From assembly GCF_030209355.1 (NCBI RefSeq), contig NZ_JARVSF010000008.1, positions 1-64,000 of the forward strand: DNA of 64,000 nucleotides, given 5' to 3'. Positions 53,209 through 61,838 of the stretch are shown piece by piece. Numbering within the stretch: position 1 is the first letter of the stretch; every line of letters begins with the position of its first letter. Origin of the DNA: Pseudarthrobacter sp. fls2-241-R2A-127. GTDB lineage: Bacteria; Actinomycetota; Actinomycetes; Actinomycetales; Micrococcaceae. The notes beneath the pieces were generated by a model, which did not search any database, was not told the DNA's origin, and saw only the letters and a program-made list of their open reading frames with translations. The position numbers were made by a program, and so were the translations under genes.

Positions 53209-54921
53209 GTGGCGCTGACCGTCCGAGACCGGGCCGCCCCCGCGTCGCCCCTACGGGAACACCGCGGCCGGTACCGGCGGATCCTCCGCTTCGCTGCCTG
53301 GCACCTCGCCACCACATGGTGGTTCGAGCTGTTCCTGCCCAGGGTGGGGCTGGGCCGGATCTCCGCGCGGACGCGGTCCCGCCGGATGCGGAACTTCGCG
53401 CGCCGGTTCCACGACCTGGCCATCGACCTCGGCGGCCTGATGATCAAGGTGGGGCAGTTCCTGTCCTCCCGGCTCGACGTCCTCCCGCCGGAAATCACCA
53501 AAGAACTCGAAGGGCTGCAGGACGAGGTGCCGGCGGTGGCCTTCCCGCGGATCGCCGCCCTGGCTGCCCAGGAACTGGGTGCCCCCGTGGCCCAGGTCTT
53601 CGCCACCGTGGACGAATCCGCGATCGCGGCCGCCTCCCTGGGCCAGGCCCACCGTGCCCGCCTGAATCCCTTCGACGCCGAAGATACGGGACTGCATGCG
53701 GTCGTCGTGAAAGTACAGCGCCCGGGCATCGACGCGATCGTTGACGTTGACCTCGCCGCACTGCGGAAGGTGGCCGGCTGGCTCAGCCACGTCAGGCTCG
53801 TCTCGCGCCGCGCGGACATGCCGGCGCTGGTGGAGGAATTCGCCCAGATCAGCCGGCTCGAGATTGACTACCTGCACGAAGCCGTCAACGCCGAACGGTT
53901 CGCCGCAGACTTTGCCGGCGACCCCAGGGTGGCAGTGCCGGAGGTCGTCTGGGAACGGACCACCCGCCGCGTGCTTACCCTTGAGGACGTCACGGCCATC
54001 AAAATCACCGACGCACCCGCTCTTCGGGCCGCCGGCATCGATCCCGCCTCGGTGGCCCCCGTCTTTGCGTCCATCATGTTCGACCAGCTCTTCACCAACG
54101 GGTTCTTCCATGCAGACCCGCACCCGGGCAACATCTTCGTCACCCCGGTCAGCGCCGGCGCCGGAGAACCCGGCTGGAAATTGACGTTCATCGACTTCGG
54201 CATGATGGGGGAGGTCACGGCCTCCACGCGCAGCGGCCTGCGGAAGCTCCTGTTCGCTGCGGCCGCCCGCGACGGCAAGGGACTTGTGGCGGCGATCAAC
54301 GACGTCGGAGTCCTGATGCCGTCGGCTGACAGTGCGGGACTGGAACGGGCCATGTCCCAGCTCTTTGCCCGCTTCGGGGGCATGGGATTTGCCGAACTCC
54401 GCGAGGTGGACCCCCGCGAGTTCCGCGACTTCGCAGTGGAATTCGGTGACGTGGTCCGGTCGCTGCCATTCCAGCTGCCCGAGAACTTCCTGTTGATCAT
54501 CCGCGCCATGTCCTTGACCTCAGGGGTGTGCAGCGCCTTGGATGAACGCTTCAACCTCTGGGACTCCGTGGAACCCTATGCGGCACAGCTGCTTCGAAAC
54601 GAACGCGGCAACGTGGTCCAGGACGTGGCCCGGCAGGCCTTCGACGCCGCCGCTACCGCCTTCCGCCTGCCCGGCAGGCTGGACGCCTTGGCCGGCCGGC
54701 TCGAGGAGGGCTCGCTGGAGGTCGCCGTCCCGCGGCTGGAGCGGCAGGCTGCCCGGCTGGAAAGGGCGGCCCGCCGCTCCGGTTCGGCCTTGGTCTTCGG
54801 TGCACTGTTGGTGGCGGGCGCCATCGTCCGCGTTGACGACCTGGTCTTCGGCAGCGTCCTGATGGCGGCCTCTGTGGTTCCCCTGCTGCACGCTCTCTGG
54901 GCGGGGCGCCGGAGTCGTTAA
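53209..54921 (+). CDS. ABC1/UbiB-family atypical kinase
   Basis: 570 residues from GTG four bases after the padR stop. UbiB hallmarks: KVGQFLSSRLDVLP (KxGQ), the Ala-rich loop AAASLGQAHRARL, VVVKVQRPGI, HADPHPGN and FIDFGMMG (DFG). Two C-terminal membrane helices (about residues 525-560) anchor it. UbiB-type proteins bind ATP and support isoprenoid quinone or lipid handling. Control by PadR suggests membrane-stress response (inference). Confidence 0.9.
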   Translation: MALTVRDRAAPASPLREHRGRYRRILRFAAWHLATTWWFELFLPRVGLGRISARTRSRRMRNFARRFHDLAIDLGGLMIKVGQFLSSRLDVLPPEITKELEGLQDEVPAVAFPRIAALAAQELGAPVAQVFATVDESAIAAASLGQAHRARLNPFDAEDTGLHAVVVKVQRPGIDAIVDVDLAALRKVAGWLSHVRLVSRRADMPALVEEFAQISRLEIDYLHEAVNAERFAADFAGDPRVAVPEVVWERTTRRVLTLEDVTAIKITDAPALRAAGIDPASVAPVFASIMFDQLFTNGFFHADPHPGNIFVTPVSAGAGEPGWKLTFIDFGMMGEVTASTRSGLRKLLFAAAARDGKGLVAAINDVGVLMPSADSAGLERAMSQLFARFGGMGFAELREVDPREFRDFAVEFGDVVRSLPFQLPENFLLIIRAMSLTSGVCSALDERFNLWDSVEPYAAQLLRNERGNVVQDVARQAFDAAATAFRLPGRLDALAGRLEEGSLEVAVPRLERQAARLERAARRSGSALVFGALLVAGAIVRVDDLVFGSVLMAASVVPLLHALWAGRRSR

Positions 54922-54998
54922 GGGCTGCGCCGTCGTCGGGCGTAACCTAAGGGAGGCCTGTCCGCCGGCCGCCGTCGACCCCAGGGAGTTCAGCAACA

Positions 54999-55748
54999 AT
55001 GCACCACACCGGTACCGAAGCGCGCCCGCTGACCGTAGTGCGGCAGGACGTATCCCTCGGCGCGGGACGGGACCTCGAATTCGGCCTGGAGCTGCTGGCC
55101 AGGGCCAGGGCAGGCAGCCTTGGTCCCACCCTTCGCCTGTACCGGCCTGCTCCCACCGTCGCTTTCGGGCAGCGGGATACCAGGCTGCCCGGGTTTGATG
55201 CGGCCACCCGGGCCTGCCTGGCGAATGGATTCGAACCCTTGGTCCGCAGGGCCGGGGGACGGGCCGCCGCCTACCACCAAGGCACCCTGGTGGTGGACCA
55301 CATCGAACCGGACGCAGACGCAGTGGCCGGCTCCAAAGCGCGGTTCGGCTACTTTGGTGAACTCTTCGCGCAGGCCCTGCGGAGCGTGGGTGTCCAGGCA
55401 GCGGTGGGGGAGATCCCCGGCGAATACTGCCCCGGCGAGTTCAGTGTGCATGGAACCGATGCTGGGGACAGCTCGCGCCGGGTGAAGCTGGTGGGTACGG
55501 CCCAGCGGGTGGTCTCCGGTGGCTGGCTCTTCAGCTCGGTGATTGTGGTGGAGGATTCCGCCCCCATCCGAAAGGTTCTCACGGACTGTTACGCCGCCCT
55601 CGGCCTTGACTGGGACCCGGCCACGGCCGGTGCCGCCGACGACCTGGTGCCCGGGCTGGATGTAGCCGCCGTGGAGCAGGCCCTCCTGGAAACGTATGCG
55701 GGCCACGCCACCCTGGAAACTGCTTCCTTCAGCAGCCTGGGGGCGTGA
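54999..55748 (+). CDS. Lipoate-protein ligase A-like protein
   Basis: 249 residues. LplA/LipB-fold motifs: RLYRPAPTVAFGQRDTRLPG, RRAGGRAAAYHQGTLVVD (lipoyl-AMP loop, with GGRAAAYH for the usual GGGxVxH) and the Lys region RRVKLVGTAQRVVSGGWLFS. The C-terminal accessory domain is short. It may be a lipoyl or octanoyl transferase; altered loop residues leave specificity open. Confidence 0.82.
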   Translation: MHHTGTEARPLTVVRQDVSLGAGRDLEFGLELLARARAGSLGPTLRLYRPAPTVAFGQRDTRLPGFDAATRACLANGFEPLVRRAGGRAAAYHQGTLVVDHIEPDADAVAGSKARFGYFGELFAQALRSVGVQAAVGEIPGEYCPGEFSVHGTDAGDSSRRVKLVGTAQRVVSGGWLFSSVIVVEDSAPIRKVLTDCYAALGLDWDPATAGAADDLVPGLDVAAVEQALLETYAGHATLETASFSSLGA

Positions 55749-55792
55749 CCCGCATCAGTTCTTCGGCGCGAAGCCGGATGTCTCAGGCCGGT

Positions 55793-56050
55793 TCAGGCAG
55801 CAAGCCTGCTCTGGACCTCGGCGGCCGACGGGTTGGTGGCAGCGGAGCCGTCCGGGAAAAGGACGGTGGGAACGGTGCGGTTGCCGCCGTTCAGCTTCTC
55901 CACGAGTTCGGCAGTGCCCTCAACCTCTTCGATGTTGATTTCCGTGTAGCCGATGCCCTTGGCGTCCAGCTGCTTCTTCAGCCGGTTGCAGTAGCCGCAC
56001 CAGGTGGTGGAAAACATGGTGATGGTGCCGGATTCGGGAGTGAAGTCCAC
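55793..56050 (-). CDS. mrx1: Mycoredoxin (glutaredoxin-like)
   Basis: 85 residues, thioredoxin fold with the mycoredoxin active site TTWCGYCNRLK and cis-Pro in NRTVPTVLF. Mycoredoxins reduce mycothiol-mixed disulfides, a feature of Actinobacteria. Length and motif fit Mrx1. Confidence 0.9.
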   Translation of the reverse strand: MDFTPESGTITMFSTTWCGYCNRLKKQLDAKGIGYTEINIEEVEGTAELVEKLNGGNRTVPTVLFPDGSAATNPSAAEVQSRLAA

Positions 56051-56181
56051 GCGGATCTCCTAAACGTCGCTTGAAAGGTTTCCTTACCGTCAACGGTAGC
56101 GTGGCCGCCGGTATTCCCCGGCCTTCCGGCGCCGCGGGGCGTTTGGATGACAGTATGTGGCGCCGGTGGCATGCTGGTGCC

Positions 56182-56503
56182 ATGTGTGACGCTACGTAAT
56201 GGCACGCGCCGTGGGAGACCTCCTGGCCGAGTTCGACGCCGAGCTGGAGGATGAGGTGAGCATCCCGCCGTCGTGGAATGTAGCGCCTACGGACGCCGTT
56301 CCCATTGTCCTGGAGCGGCTGGTGGATGACGCTGCAGGGGCCCGGCAGGTGCGGCAGCTCCATGTTGCCCGCTGGGGCCTGGTCCCGTCCTGGGCCAAAG
56401 ATCCCGGGATCGGGTCGCGCATGATCAACGCCCGGAGTGAATCCGTACTGGAGAAGCCGGCGTTCAGGAAGGCTGTCCAATCGCGGCGCTGTGCCGTCCC
56501 GGC
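56182..56503 (+). pseudogene. Chromosomal SRAP (YedK/HMCES) gene, 5' half: frameshifted and cut
   Basis: Begins ATG TGT (Met, catalytic Cys2). Codon 3, expected GGA, has lost one G at 56188, so the frame meets TAA at once. Reading resumes in the right frame from 56199: ARAVGDLLAEFDAELED, WNVAPTDAVPIV, ARWGLVPSWAKDP and MINARSESVLEKPAFRKAVQ. It stops at CAVPA, exactly where the conserved DGYYEW motif should follow; that half lies 5.3 kb away at 61839. With the missing G restored and the element removed, the gene is 762 bp, 253 residues. Confidence 0.9.
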
Positions 56504-56619
56504 TTATCTGTAGTCGTTTTGTCGGCGGCCCCGGCGTTTGGGGATTGGAAGTGGTGAAGACGCGTCTTCGCGGACCAGCGCTTGGCCCGTGACGGACCTT
56601 CAAACGGGAAAGAGGAGGC

Positions 56620-56841
56620 ATGGAAGTAGGAATAGTCTTCGCGGCCGTGGGCCTGGTTTGGCTTATTTTTCGGAAAGGGATTGCCCGCCGGCAGGCTCAA
56701 ATCATGGCTGATTTCACCGGAGGTGGGGAAGCGCCCGAGAGCCGCGTTAAGGGATGGGAGCAAATGGGACTGGCGTTCTCCATCCTTCTGCTGGCGGCTG
56801 CAACTGTCATCGGGTTTGTCTCTGTAGTGGGAAAGCCATGA
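56620..56841 (+). CDS. Small membrane protein A (transposon cargo)
   Basis: 73 residues from an ATG with GAGGAGG upstream. Two hydrophobic segments (VGIVFAAVGLVWLIF and LAFSILLLAAATVIGFVSVV) flank a charged loop. Its stop overlaps the next gene's ATG (ATGA), so the pair is coupled. Lower in GC than flanking DNA. Family not recognised; a two-gene membrane unit could serve immunity, transport or conjugation-related roles. Confidence 0.6.
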   Translation: MEVGIVFAAVGLVWLIFRKGIARRQAQIMADFTGGGEAPESRVKGWEQMGLAFSILLLAAATVIGFVSVVGKP

Positions 56842-57086
56842 CTTGGGGACCAGGAGTCACCGGTCCTTTTTTCATAATCCTGGGCATCTTTCTTTTGGTC
56901 AGTGCAGGAGGGTTATTCCTGCTGCGTAGGGTCATGGCTCGCACCGGTGAGCAGTCGTGGAAATCACTCCCTGGGGCAGGGAGATTTAAGACATATGCCT
57001 TCCAGTACAAAACCTCGGTGGCGGCTGCCATGTTGATGGCTGCTGGAGGGATGATCAGTCTGATTGCCGGAATACTGAATCTGTAG
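56838..57086 (+). CDS. Small membrane protein B (transposon cargo)
   Basis: 82 residues with two hydrophobic segments (GPFFIILGIFLLVSAGGLFL and AAAMLMAAGGMISLIAGIL) and a basic middle (RRVMARTGEQSWKSLPGAGR). Coupled to the preceding small gene. Same layout as its partner, so they may form a hetero-oligomer. Family not recognised. Confidence 0.6.
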   Translation: MTWGPGVTGPFFIILGIFLLVSAGGLFLLRRVMARTGEQSWKSLPGAGRFKTYAFQYKTSVAAAMLMAAGGMISLIAGILNL

Positions 57087-57110
57087 CCCCTGATAAGTCG
57101 CTATAGGGGC
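57086..57110. terminator. Candidate stem-loop between convergent cargo genes
   Basis: GCCCCT (57086-57091) pairs with AGGGGC (57105-57110), with extra TA pairs inside. It starts at the stop codon of the small membrane pair and lies 24 bp from the end of the SRAP cargo gene. No T-tract. Confidence 0.45.
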
Positions 57111-57133
57111 CTAGTAACGTGTTGCAGGGGCGC

Positions 57134-57853
57134 TCAGCTGTCTGTGACGGCCGGTTCTATCAGCTGCGGCCCGTCATTGCGGACGTTGTTGACACGGTCG
57201 CTGACCACACGTGGGACCAGGTGCGGTTCGGGCATGGAATCCAGTAAGGCCCGGACGTCTGCCTCGGAGGTCGTGTCCGGGTCGAGCCAGTCCGAATACA
57301 TCTCCGGAGGCACGATCAGCGGCGTGCGGTCGTGGATGTGGCCGAGGGCATCGGAGGCATTAGTGGTGATGACCGTGGCAGTGCGCAGCCATTTGTCAGG
57401 GTGGTCGTTGGGCAGGGAAGGATCGGGCCAATTCTCAAAGAGGGCGGCGAAGGCAAGAATCTGATTGTCCTGCCCGTAGAGGTATGTCGGGATCTTCCCG
57501 CCCTCAGGGGTTTTTTCCCACTCAAAGTATCCGTCGCCTGCGAGCAATCCCCGTCTCGCCGATGCGGCTTTCCTGAAGGAGGGTTTCTCGGTGATGGTTT
57601 CCATTCTGGCGTTGATGAGTCTCGCACCGCCTTTGGGGTCCTTGGCCCAGGACGGAACAAGGCCCCAGCGGGCGGTGACTAACTTTCTGGTCACTGGTGC
57701 GCCGTCTCCTGAGCTCCGGTCCAGAATCAGGGGGACCGTGTCTGTTGGGGCCACGTTGTAGGAAGGCTGGAGTTCATCGACGTAGGACTCCTCGACGTCG
57801 AAAGCCGCGAGAAGATCACCGACAGCCCTGCTCATGACGTATCTGCCGCACAT
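57134..57853 (-). CDS. SRAP-domain protein (YedK/HMCES-like), transposon cargo
   Basis: 239 residues from the ATG that places the essential Cys at position 2 (MCGRYVMSRAVGDLL). All key elements are present: YNVAPTDTVP, RWGLVPSWAKDP, RLINARMETI, DGYFEWEK (active Glu), IHDRTPLIVP (active His) and VNNVRNDGP near the end. SRAP proteins cross-link to abasic sites in single-stranded DNA through Cys2 and shield them. It resembles the broken chromosomal gene but is clearly diverged. Lies 90 bp after tnpC on the same strand. Confidence 0.92.
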   Translation of the reverse strand: MCGRYVMSRAVGDLLAAFDVEESYVDELQPSYNVAPTDTVPLILDRSSGDGAPVTRKLVTARWGLVPSWAKDPKGGARLINARMETITEKPSFRKAASARRGLLAGDGYFEWEKTPEGGKIPTYLYGQDNQILAFAALFENWPDPSLPNDHPDKWLRTATVITTNASDALGHIHDRTPLIVPPEMYSDWLDPDTTSEADVRALLDSMPEPHLVPRVVSDRVNNVRNDGPQLIEPAVTDS

Positions 57854-57942
57854 AGGGCCATTATGCCCGCTGCTGCGGCCGCTCATCCTGTCCCATGGCC
57901 TCAACCGTCGTCCAGTGCATTGATGGAAGAGAGATCCGTTGG

Positions 57943-58359
57943 TCAGTCGGCATCGTGCAAACCAGGGTGGCGCCGCAGCCGCAGCAGTTCGCCATGGGCG
58001 GCTTCCAGAGCGGCCTTGAGTTCGGAGATCTCGGCCCGATGCCGGGCCCGTTCGTCTCGGAGGGCGATGGTGAGTGTGCGGACGATGTTGCTTGTGGAGG
58101 TTGCCGCGGCGGGCTCGCTGGGCGGCCCTGCCGCCCGCATGCCGGCAGTGCGGCTGCGAAGGTCTTGGATGCGGTTACGCAGATCAGTCGTGCGGTAGAG
58201 AAAGTCCTTGGAAACGTGGCCCGCCGTCGCGACCGCCTCAAAGGTGATGGGTGTGCCGGCTTTCAGTAGTGCGCGTATGCCGGCGTCAGCGCGGTCACGT
58301 GCTGCTTGTCGTTTTCGTGACGCGGCCTGGGCGAGTAGTTCCGGGTTGCCGCGGCTCAT
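57943..58359 (-). CDS. tnpC: TnpC-like accessory protein (DUF6262)
   Basis: 138 residues; ATG overlaps the tnpB stop by four bases. N-terminal basic helical segment (ASRKRQAARDRADAGIRALL), a helix-turn-helix-like stretch (TFEAVATAGHVSKDFLYR) and a C-terminal coiled coil (IALRDERARHRAEISELKAA). Matches the size, position and layout of Tn554 TnpC, which aids orientation and frequency of transposition but is not a recombinase. Confidence 0.82.
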   Translation of the reverse strand: MSRGNPELLAQAASRKRQAARDRADAGIRALLKAGTPITFEAVATAGHVSKDFLYRTTDLRNRIQDLRSRTAGMRAAGPPSEPAAATSTSNIVRTLTIALRDERARHRAEISELKAALEAAHGELLRLRRHPGLHDAD

Positions 58360-60488
58360 TGCGACTCCTGCGGATCGCGTCTGTCCGCGCTGATTCGGGT
58401 TTGCTCTCCAGGGCCGCGGATCGGCTCGTGGGCATCATCCGTTTGTGTAGTGAGCGTTTCAACGATGGTCTTGAGTGCAAGCTGCTCGCGGCGCCGGAGG
58501 GTGAGCCATACGTGGTTTTCGCTCATCGGTTGTCCTGTGCGTTGCTGGTGCGCAGCCTGCCGGTTGTCGATGAGCTGGTCGAGAGCGACGGCTTCGCCTT
58601 CGTGGACGCCAAGGAATCGTTCGTCGGTGACGAACAGGTTGCAGGTGAGGCAGGCGTTGCCTTTGTCGCAGCTCTTTGCCGGGGGCAGTGTGCACCAGCC
58701 GTTTGGTAGTATCCGGTCGGTGCGTGAGTCCAACGCCATCAGCTCATAGAGGTCCTCACCCTGGATCGCTGATGCGGAGCCCGACGTTGTGATCTTGCGG
58801 TAGCGGAGGAACTCGGCCTTCGCTGTCGCGTCGAGGGTCTGCGCGTAGTGCATCGTCATTTCGGGGCTTAGGTGGCCCATGTAGCGCTGGACGACGTGCA
58901 GGGGCACGCCTGCGTTGATCAGGCTTGTCGCTTTCGTGTGCCGGAACCGGTGCGTTTTGCCCAGGTCCAGCGGGGTCCCGTCGGCTTCAGTCAACCCGGC
59001 GAGGGCAACGAGATGATGCAGTTGTTGTCGGAACCGTCCGTCTTTGTAGGGGTGCTGGCCACGCAGATTGCCCTGAGCCTTTACGAACAAGTACTTCGGC
59101 GTCAGCCCGGCTTCGAAGTTTTCGGTGAGCCAGCGGCGCTGCTCTGCAATGATGGCGGTGACTTCCTGGTCGACGAAGATCGTGTCCGGTGCGTCCACGA
59201 TTTTCGTCTGCTGGTAGCGCAGCTTTGCGATGTTCCCGCCTTCAGGCGTGGGGCCTTCAACCGGGATGATCGGATCCAGATCCAGCATGCAGATTTCATT
59301 GATCCGACGTCCGGTAGCCATCATCAGCAACAGAATCCGCATCCCCTGCTCGTCCCCTAATCCACCGAGCGGGCGAGGGACGCCAAGCAGATGGGCATGT
59401 GACGCCAGCGCCGACATGACTGTGTCGGTAAACAGGTGCCGTTCGTCGTAGCGGTTCTTGTGAACGCGCGGGATGTCTCCCGGCCGCCAGAACCTCAGAT
59501 ACTCAGGACCAATACCGGTCCACCGCTCATCACCGACCGCGGCCGCAGCCTCGGGTCCGAAATCGTTCATGAATGCGTAGAGGCCCCGGACTGCCGCGGT
59601 AATCTGGGCGACGCTCCCGATCGAGCGCAGTTTGCCGGTGTTCTTCCCGTGGCGTGCTTTCGTCTGGCGAGTTTCGCCCAGGAACTCCAGCATTAATGGG
59701 CGCAGCAGGGCCGGGTCCGGCGTGAGTCGCGGACCCGGCAGATTTCGGGCTGCCGCAAATTCTCCGAAGGGAAGGAGCGCGTTGTGGCGGTTGTGCACGC
59801 TTGCCCAGGTCAACTGGCCTGCCTCGAGCTGCGTCTTGACGTAGAACATCGCGCCCTGACGGAACCATGTAGGTTGGAGGCGGTGCCAGTGGACCGCGAC
59901 CTGCGAGAGCATCTCCTGGGGCCGCCGGGGGATACGCCGGTCCATGGTCAGGTCCCAGATCTCTCGTTGCCACCAGGGCCTCGTATCGTAGGCGAACCAG
60001 AGAAGCTTGCTGACTCGATCCAGCGGCGACAGGAACGTGCGCAGCGTGTTCGGATTAGGCAGCTGCTTCGTGCGCCGGACCCAGGTCGTAGCCAGCTCGG
60101 TGCGCCATCCGGCCGGCGTGTAATCCATCACGCTCTCGAACGGCTGGCCGGCGCGCTGCAGCCGTTTCGATGTCGCGGCGAGCTCCCGAAGGAGTAATCC
60201 CAGCGACGCGCAGGGCACCCGGCCGCCGAGCTCGACGATGCGCCAGATCGCGAACATCAGCTCGTTCTGCATCGTGGTGGTCAGGCCGTCGAGGTGAATG
60301 TTGCCGATCTTGTCATGATAAAAACCGAATGAGCTCAGATGCTCGGCCGGGATCGAGTCGCGCGTGTAGTGCAGCAGCCGAAGGCCCTCGGGGACTGCGC
60401 TGAGCAGTTCCTCGTTGCGTGTCGCATTGAAGCCCGGCGCTCCGCTGGCACTCAGGATCCCGACCATTTCTGCGTCAGATGTCCGCAT
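58356..60488 (-). CDS. tnpB: TnpB-like tyrosine recombinase (large)
   Basis: 710 residues from an ATG with GGAGGGACGGGC before it. A long N-terminal DNA-binding region precedes the catalytic domain: Arg in MATGRRINEI, HRFRHTKATSLI (HxxR), MGHLSPEMTMHYAQ (H and Tyr nucleophile). A Cys cluster (CDKGNACLTCNLF) after the catalytic domain is a zinc-knuckle seen in Tn554 TnpB relatives. Starts 14 bases inside tnpA. Appears intact. Confidence 0.88.
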   Translation of the reverse strand: MRTSDAEMVGILSASGAPGFNATRNEELLSAVPEGLRLLHYTRDSIPAEHLSSFGFYHDKIGNIHLDGLTTTMQNELMFAIWRIVELGGRVPCASLGLLLRELAATSKRLQRAGQPFESVMDYTPAGWRTELATTWVRRTKQLPNPNTLRTFLSPLDRVSKLLWFAYDTRPWWQREIWDLTMDRRIPRRPQEMLSQVAVHWHRLQPTWFRQGAMFYVKTQLEAGQLTWASVHNRHNALLPFGEFAAARNLPGPRLTPDPALLRPLMLEFLGETRQTKARHGKNTGKLRSIGSVAQITAAVRGLYAFMNDFGPEAAAAVGDERWTGIGPEYLRFWRPGDIPRVHKNRYDERHLFTDTVMSALASHAHLLGVPRPLGGLGDEQGMRILLLMMATGRRINEICMLDLDPIIPVEGPTPEGGNIAKLRYQQTKIVDAPDTIFVDQEVTAIIAEQRRWLTENFEAGLTPKYLFVKAQGNLRGQHPYKDGRFRQQLHHLVALAGLTEADGTPLDLGKTHRFRHTKATSLINAGVPLHVVQRYMGHLSPEMTMHYAQTLDATAKAEFLRYRKITTSGSASAIQGEDLYELMALDSRTDRILPNGWCTLPPAKSCDKGNACLTCNLFVTDERFLGVHEGEAVALDQLIDNRQAAHQQRTGQPMSENHVWLTLRRREQLALKTIVETLTTQTDDAHEPIRGPGEQTRISADRRDPQESQ

Positions 60489-61653
60489 GCCCGTCCCTCC
60501 ATTGTTTTGTCACGGCGGCCCAATCGGCCAGTGCCCGTAACTCTTCGTCCTCAGTCACCCAGGCGTAGGTGTTCAGGGTCGTCTGGACATCGGCGTGACC
60601 GAGTCGTCGACTGACCACATGAATCGGTCGGCCAGAGAGAAGCAGGGCTGTGGCATGCGTGTGACGGAACCAGTGCGGGGACCAACGCGCTGGCACAAGG
60701 TCGCCGAGTACGCGCTTTATCCGGGCGATCAGCTTGTAAATCGTCTCTGGGCGGATCGGGGCGAAGCGCTCTCCGCCGGCGACGTTCACGAAAACGTATG
60801 AGCCGTCGATGTCCTCAACTACCAGATCCAGGCCCGCCTCGCAGAGGAGCCAGACGTACTCGGCGTAGAGGCGGTCCAGCTCGTCGGAAATGTAGAGTTT
60901 GCGGTAATTTCCGCCCTTCACCCGCGCCCCGTGGGGATGGGGGCGCGGGACAACCTCGATGTACGGATTCTCGCCGCCGCCAGAATGCCAGTCCCGGTGC
61001 TGCAGCGACAGTGCCTCGCCAAGCCGCATGCCTGTCTCCTCAAGCAAAGCGAAGAACAGTCGGTCCCTGAGCGATCCCGACCACGAGCGCGTGCCGGGGT
61101 CCCAGTGCGCGCAGGCTTGTTTGATGGAATCGATCTGCGCAGGCGTCAAGGTCGGTGCCGCCCGCCGTCGCCGGTGGACCTTCACAGACACCGACGCCGC
61201 ACGAGAACCGCGTCGGATGTGAGTCAGGAACGGCAAGTACGGCGAGTTCGAGTCCCGACCCAGGAACAGCGGCGGAATTCCCTCGAGGCCGCGCCACTGC
61301 TGAAACACATAGAACGAGCGAACCGCCTGCAGTCTCTGGGCCGCCGTTGCATTCGCGATCCGCGCCGGCACAGCGGACAGTGATGCAACTCCCGGCGGAA
61401 GCCCCGACCGCATCCAGCCGAGGAACCCAGTGAAATCCTCAACACCGAAAACGTGCCAGCTCCGGCCACGAAGCTCGAGGAACTCCCACCACAACGCCAA
61501 CCCTCGCGCGTAAGCCTTGACTGTGTTCGGCGAGGCGTCGGTCTGCCGCAAAAACTCAAGGTACGACTCGATCTCCTTGGCTGGCAGCAGATCAGCGCCC
61601 AGAACAGTCCAAGTGGGCTCCTCGCCCTCCAACCGTATGCTTTGCACCCTCAT
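60475..61653 (-). CDS. tnpA: TnpA-like tyrosine recombinase
   Basis: 392 residues. SAM-like N-terminal core-binding domain (ESYLEFLRQTDASPNTVKAY) and a full catalytic domain: Arg in EETGMRLGEALSL, Lys in KGGNYRKLYIS, HWFRHTHATALL (HxxR), GHADVQTTLNTYAW (H and Tyr). First gene of the tnpABC set, at the right end of the element as in Tn554. Appears intact. Confidence 0.9.
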   Translation of the reverse strand: MRVQSIRLEGEEPTWTVLGADLLPAKEIESYLEFLRQTDASPNTVKAYARGLALWWEFLELRGRSWHVFGVEDFTGFLGWMRSGLPPGVASLSAVPARIANATAAQRLQAVRSFYVFQQWRGLEGIPPLFLGRDSNSPYLPFLTHIRRGSRAASVSVKVHRRRRAAPTLTPAQIDSIKQACAHWDPGTRSWSGSLRDRLFFALLEETGMRLGEALSLQHRDWHSGGGENPYIEVVPRPHPHGARVKGGNYRKLYISDELDRLYAEYVWLLCEAGLDLVVEDIDGSYVFVNVAGGERFAPIRPETIYKLIARIKRVLGDLVPARWSPHWFRHTHATALLLSGRPIHVVSRRLGHADVQTTLNTYAWVTEDEELRALADWAAVTKQWRDGHADI

Positions 61654-61742
61654 CGCGCGGCTCCTTTGCCAAGCCCATAGTCCACCCGGCCGGCTCGCCC
61701 GCCTCGCAGCGACACGAAAGATGGCCGCAGCGTCAAAGACGG

Positions 61743-61836
61743 GTACCGGGTAATGCCGACTTCAACACTTTCCAGAGGGCAAAGTCTGACTGTTGAAGAC
61801 GTAAAAGACGGGGGCCTGGGAGTACCGGATAATCCC
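61743..61836 (+). repeat. Direct repeat at the right end of the transposon
   Basis: GTACCGGGTAATGCC (61743-61757) and GTACCGGATAATCCC (61822-61836) match at 13 of 15 bases, 79 bp apart; both are preceded by A-rich AAAGACGG. Likely TnpA/TnpB binding sites, or the trace of an earlier insertion. Confidence 0.6.
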
Positions 61837-61838
61837 GC

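Larger units (their letters stand above)
56504..61838 (-). mobile_element. Tn554-like site-specific transposon (about 5.3 kb) inside the SRAP gene
   Basis: The three transposition genes tnpA-tnpB-tnpC overlap in the Tn554 order on the minus strand; cargo is an intact SRAP gene and two small membrane proteins. Joining 56503 to 61839 rebuilds the in-frame SRAP motif VPADGYYEW, so boundaries should be right within a few bases. No target duplication or long terminal inverted repeats are visible, as expected for Tn554. A GTACCGGRTAATSCC direct repeat marks the right end; the left end shows only a partial match (TTATCTG). Confidence 0.85.

Noticed and set aside
56556..56569. GAAGACGCGTCTTC palindrome near the left end of the transposon
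   Set aside because: No matching copy at the right end, so no support as a terminal or res-like site; could still be a cargo promoter element.
56504..61838. Three-recombinase RIT element
   Set aside because: Only two genes are tyrosine recombinases; the third is a DUF6262 TnpC-like protein without catalytic residues, so Tn554 organisation fits better.
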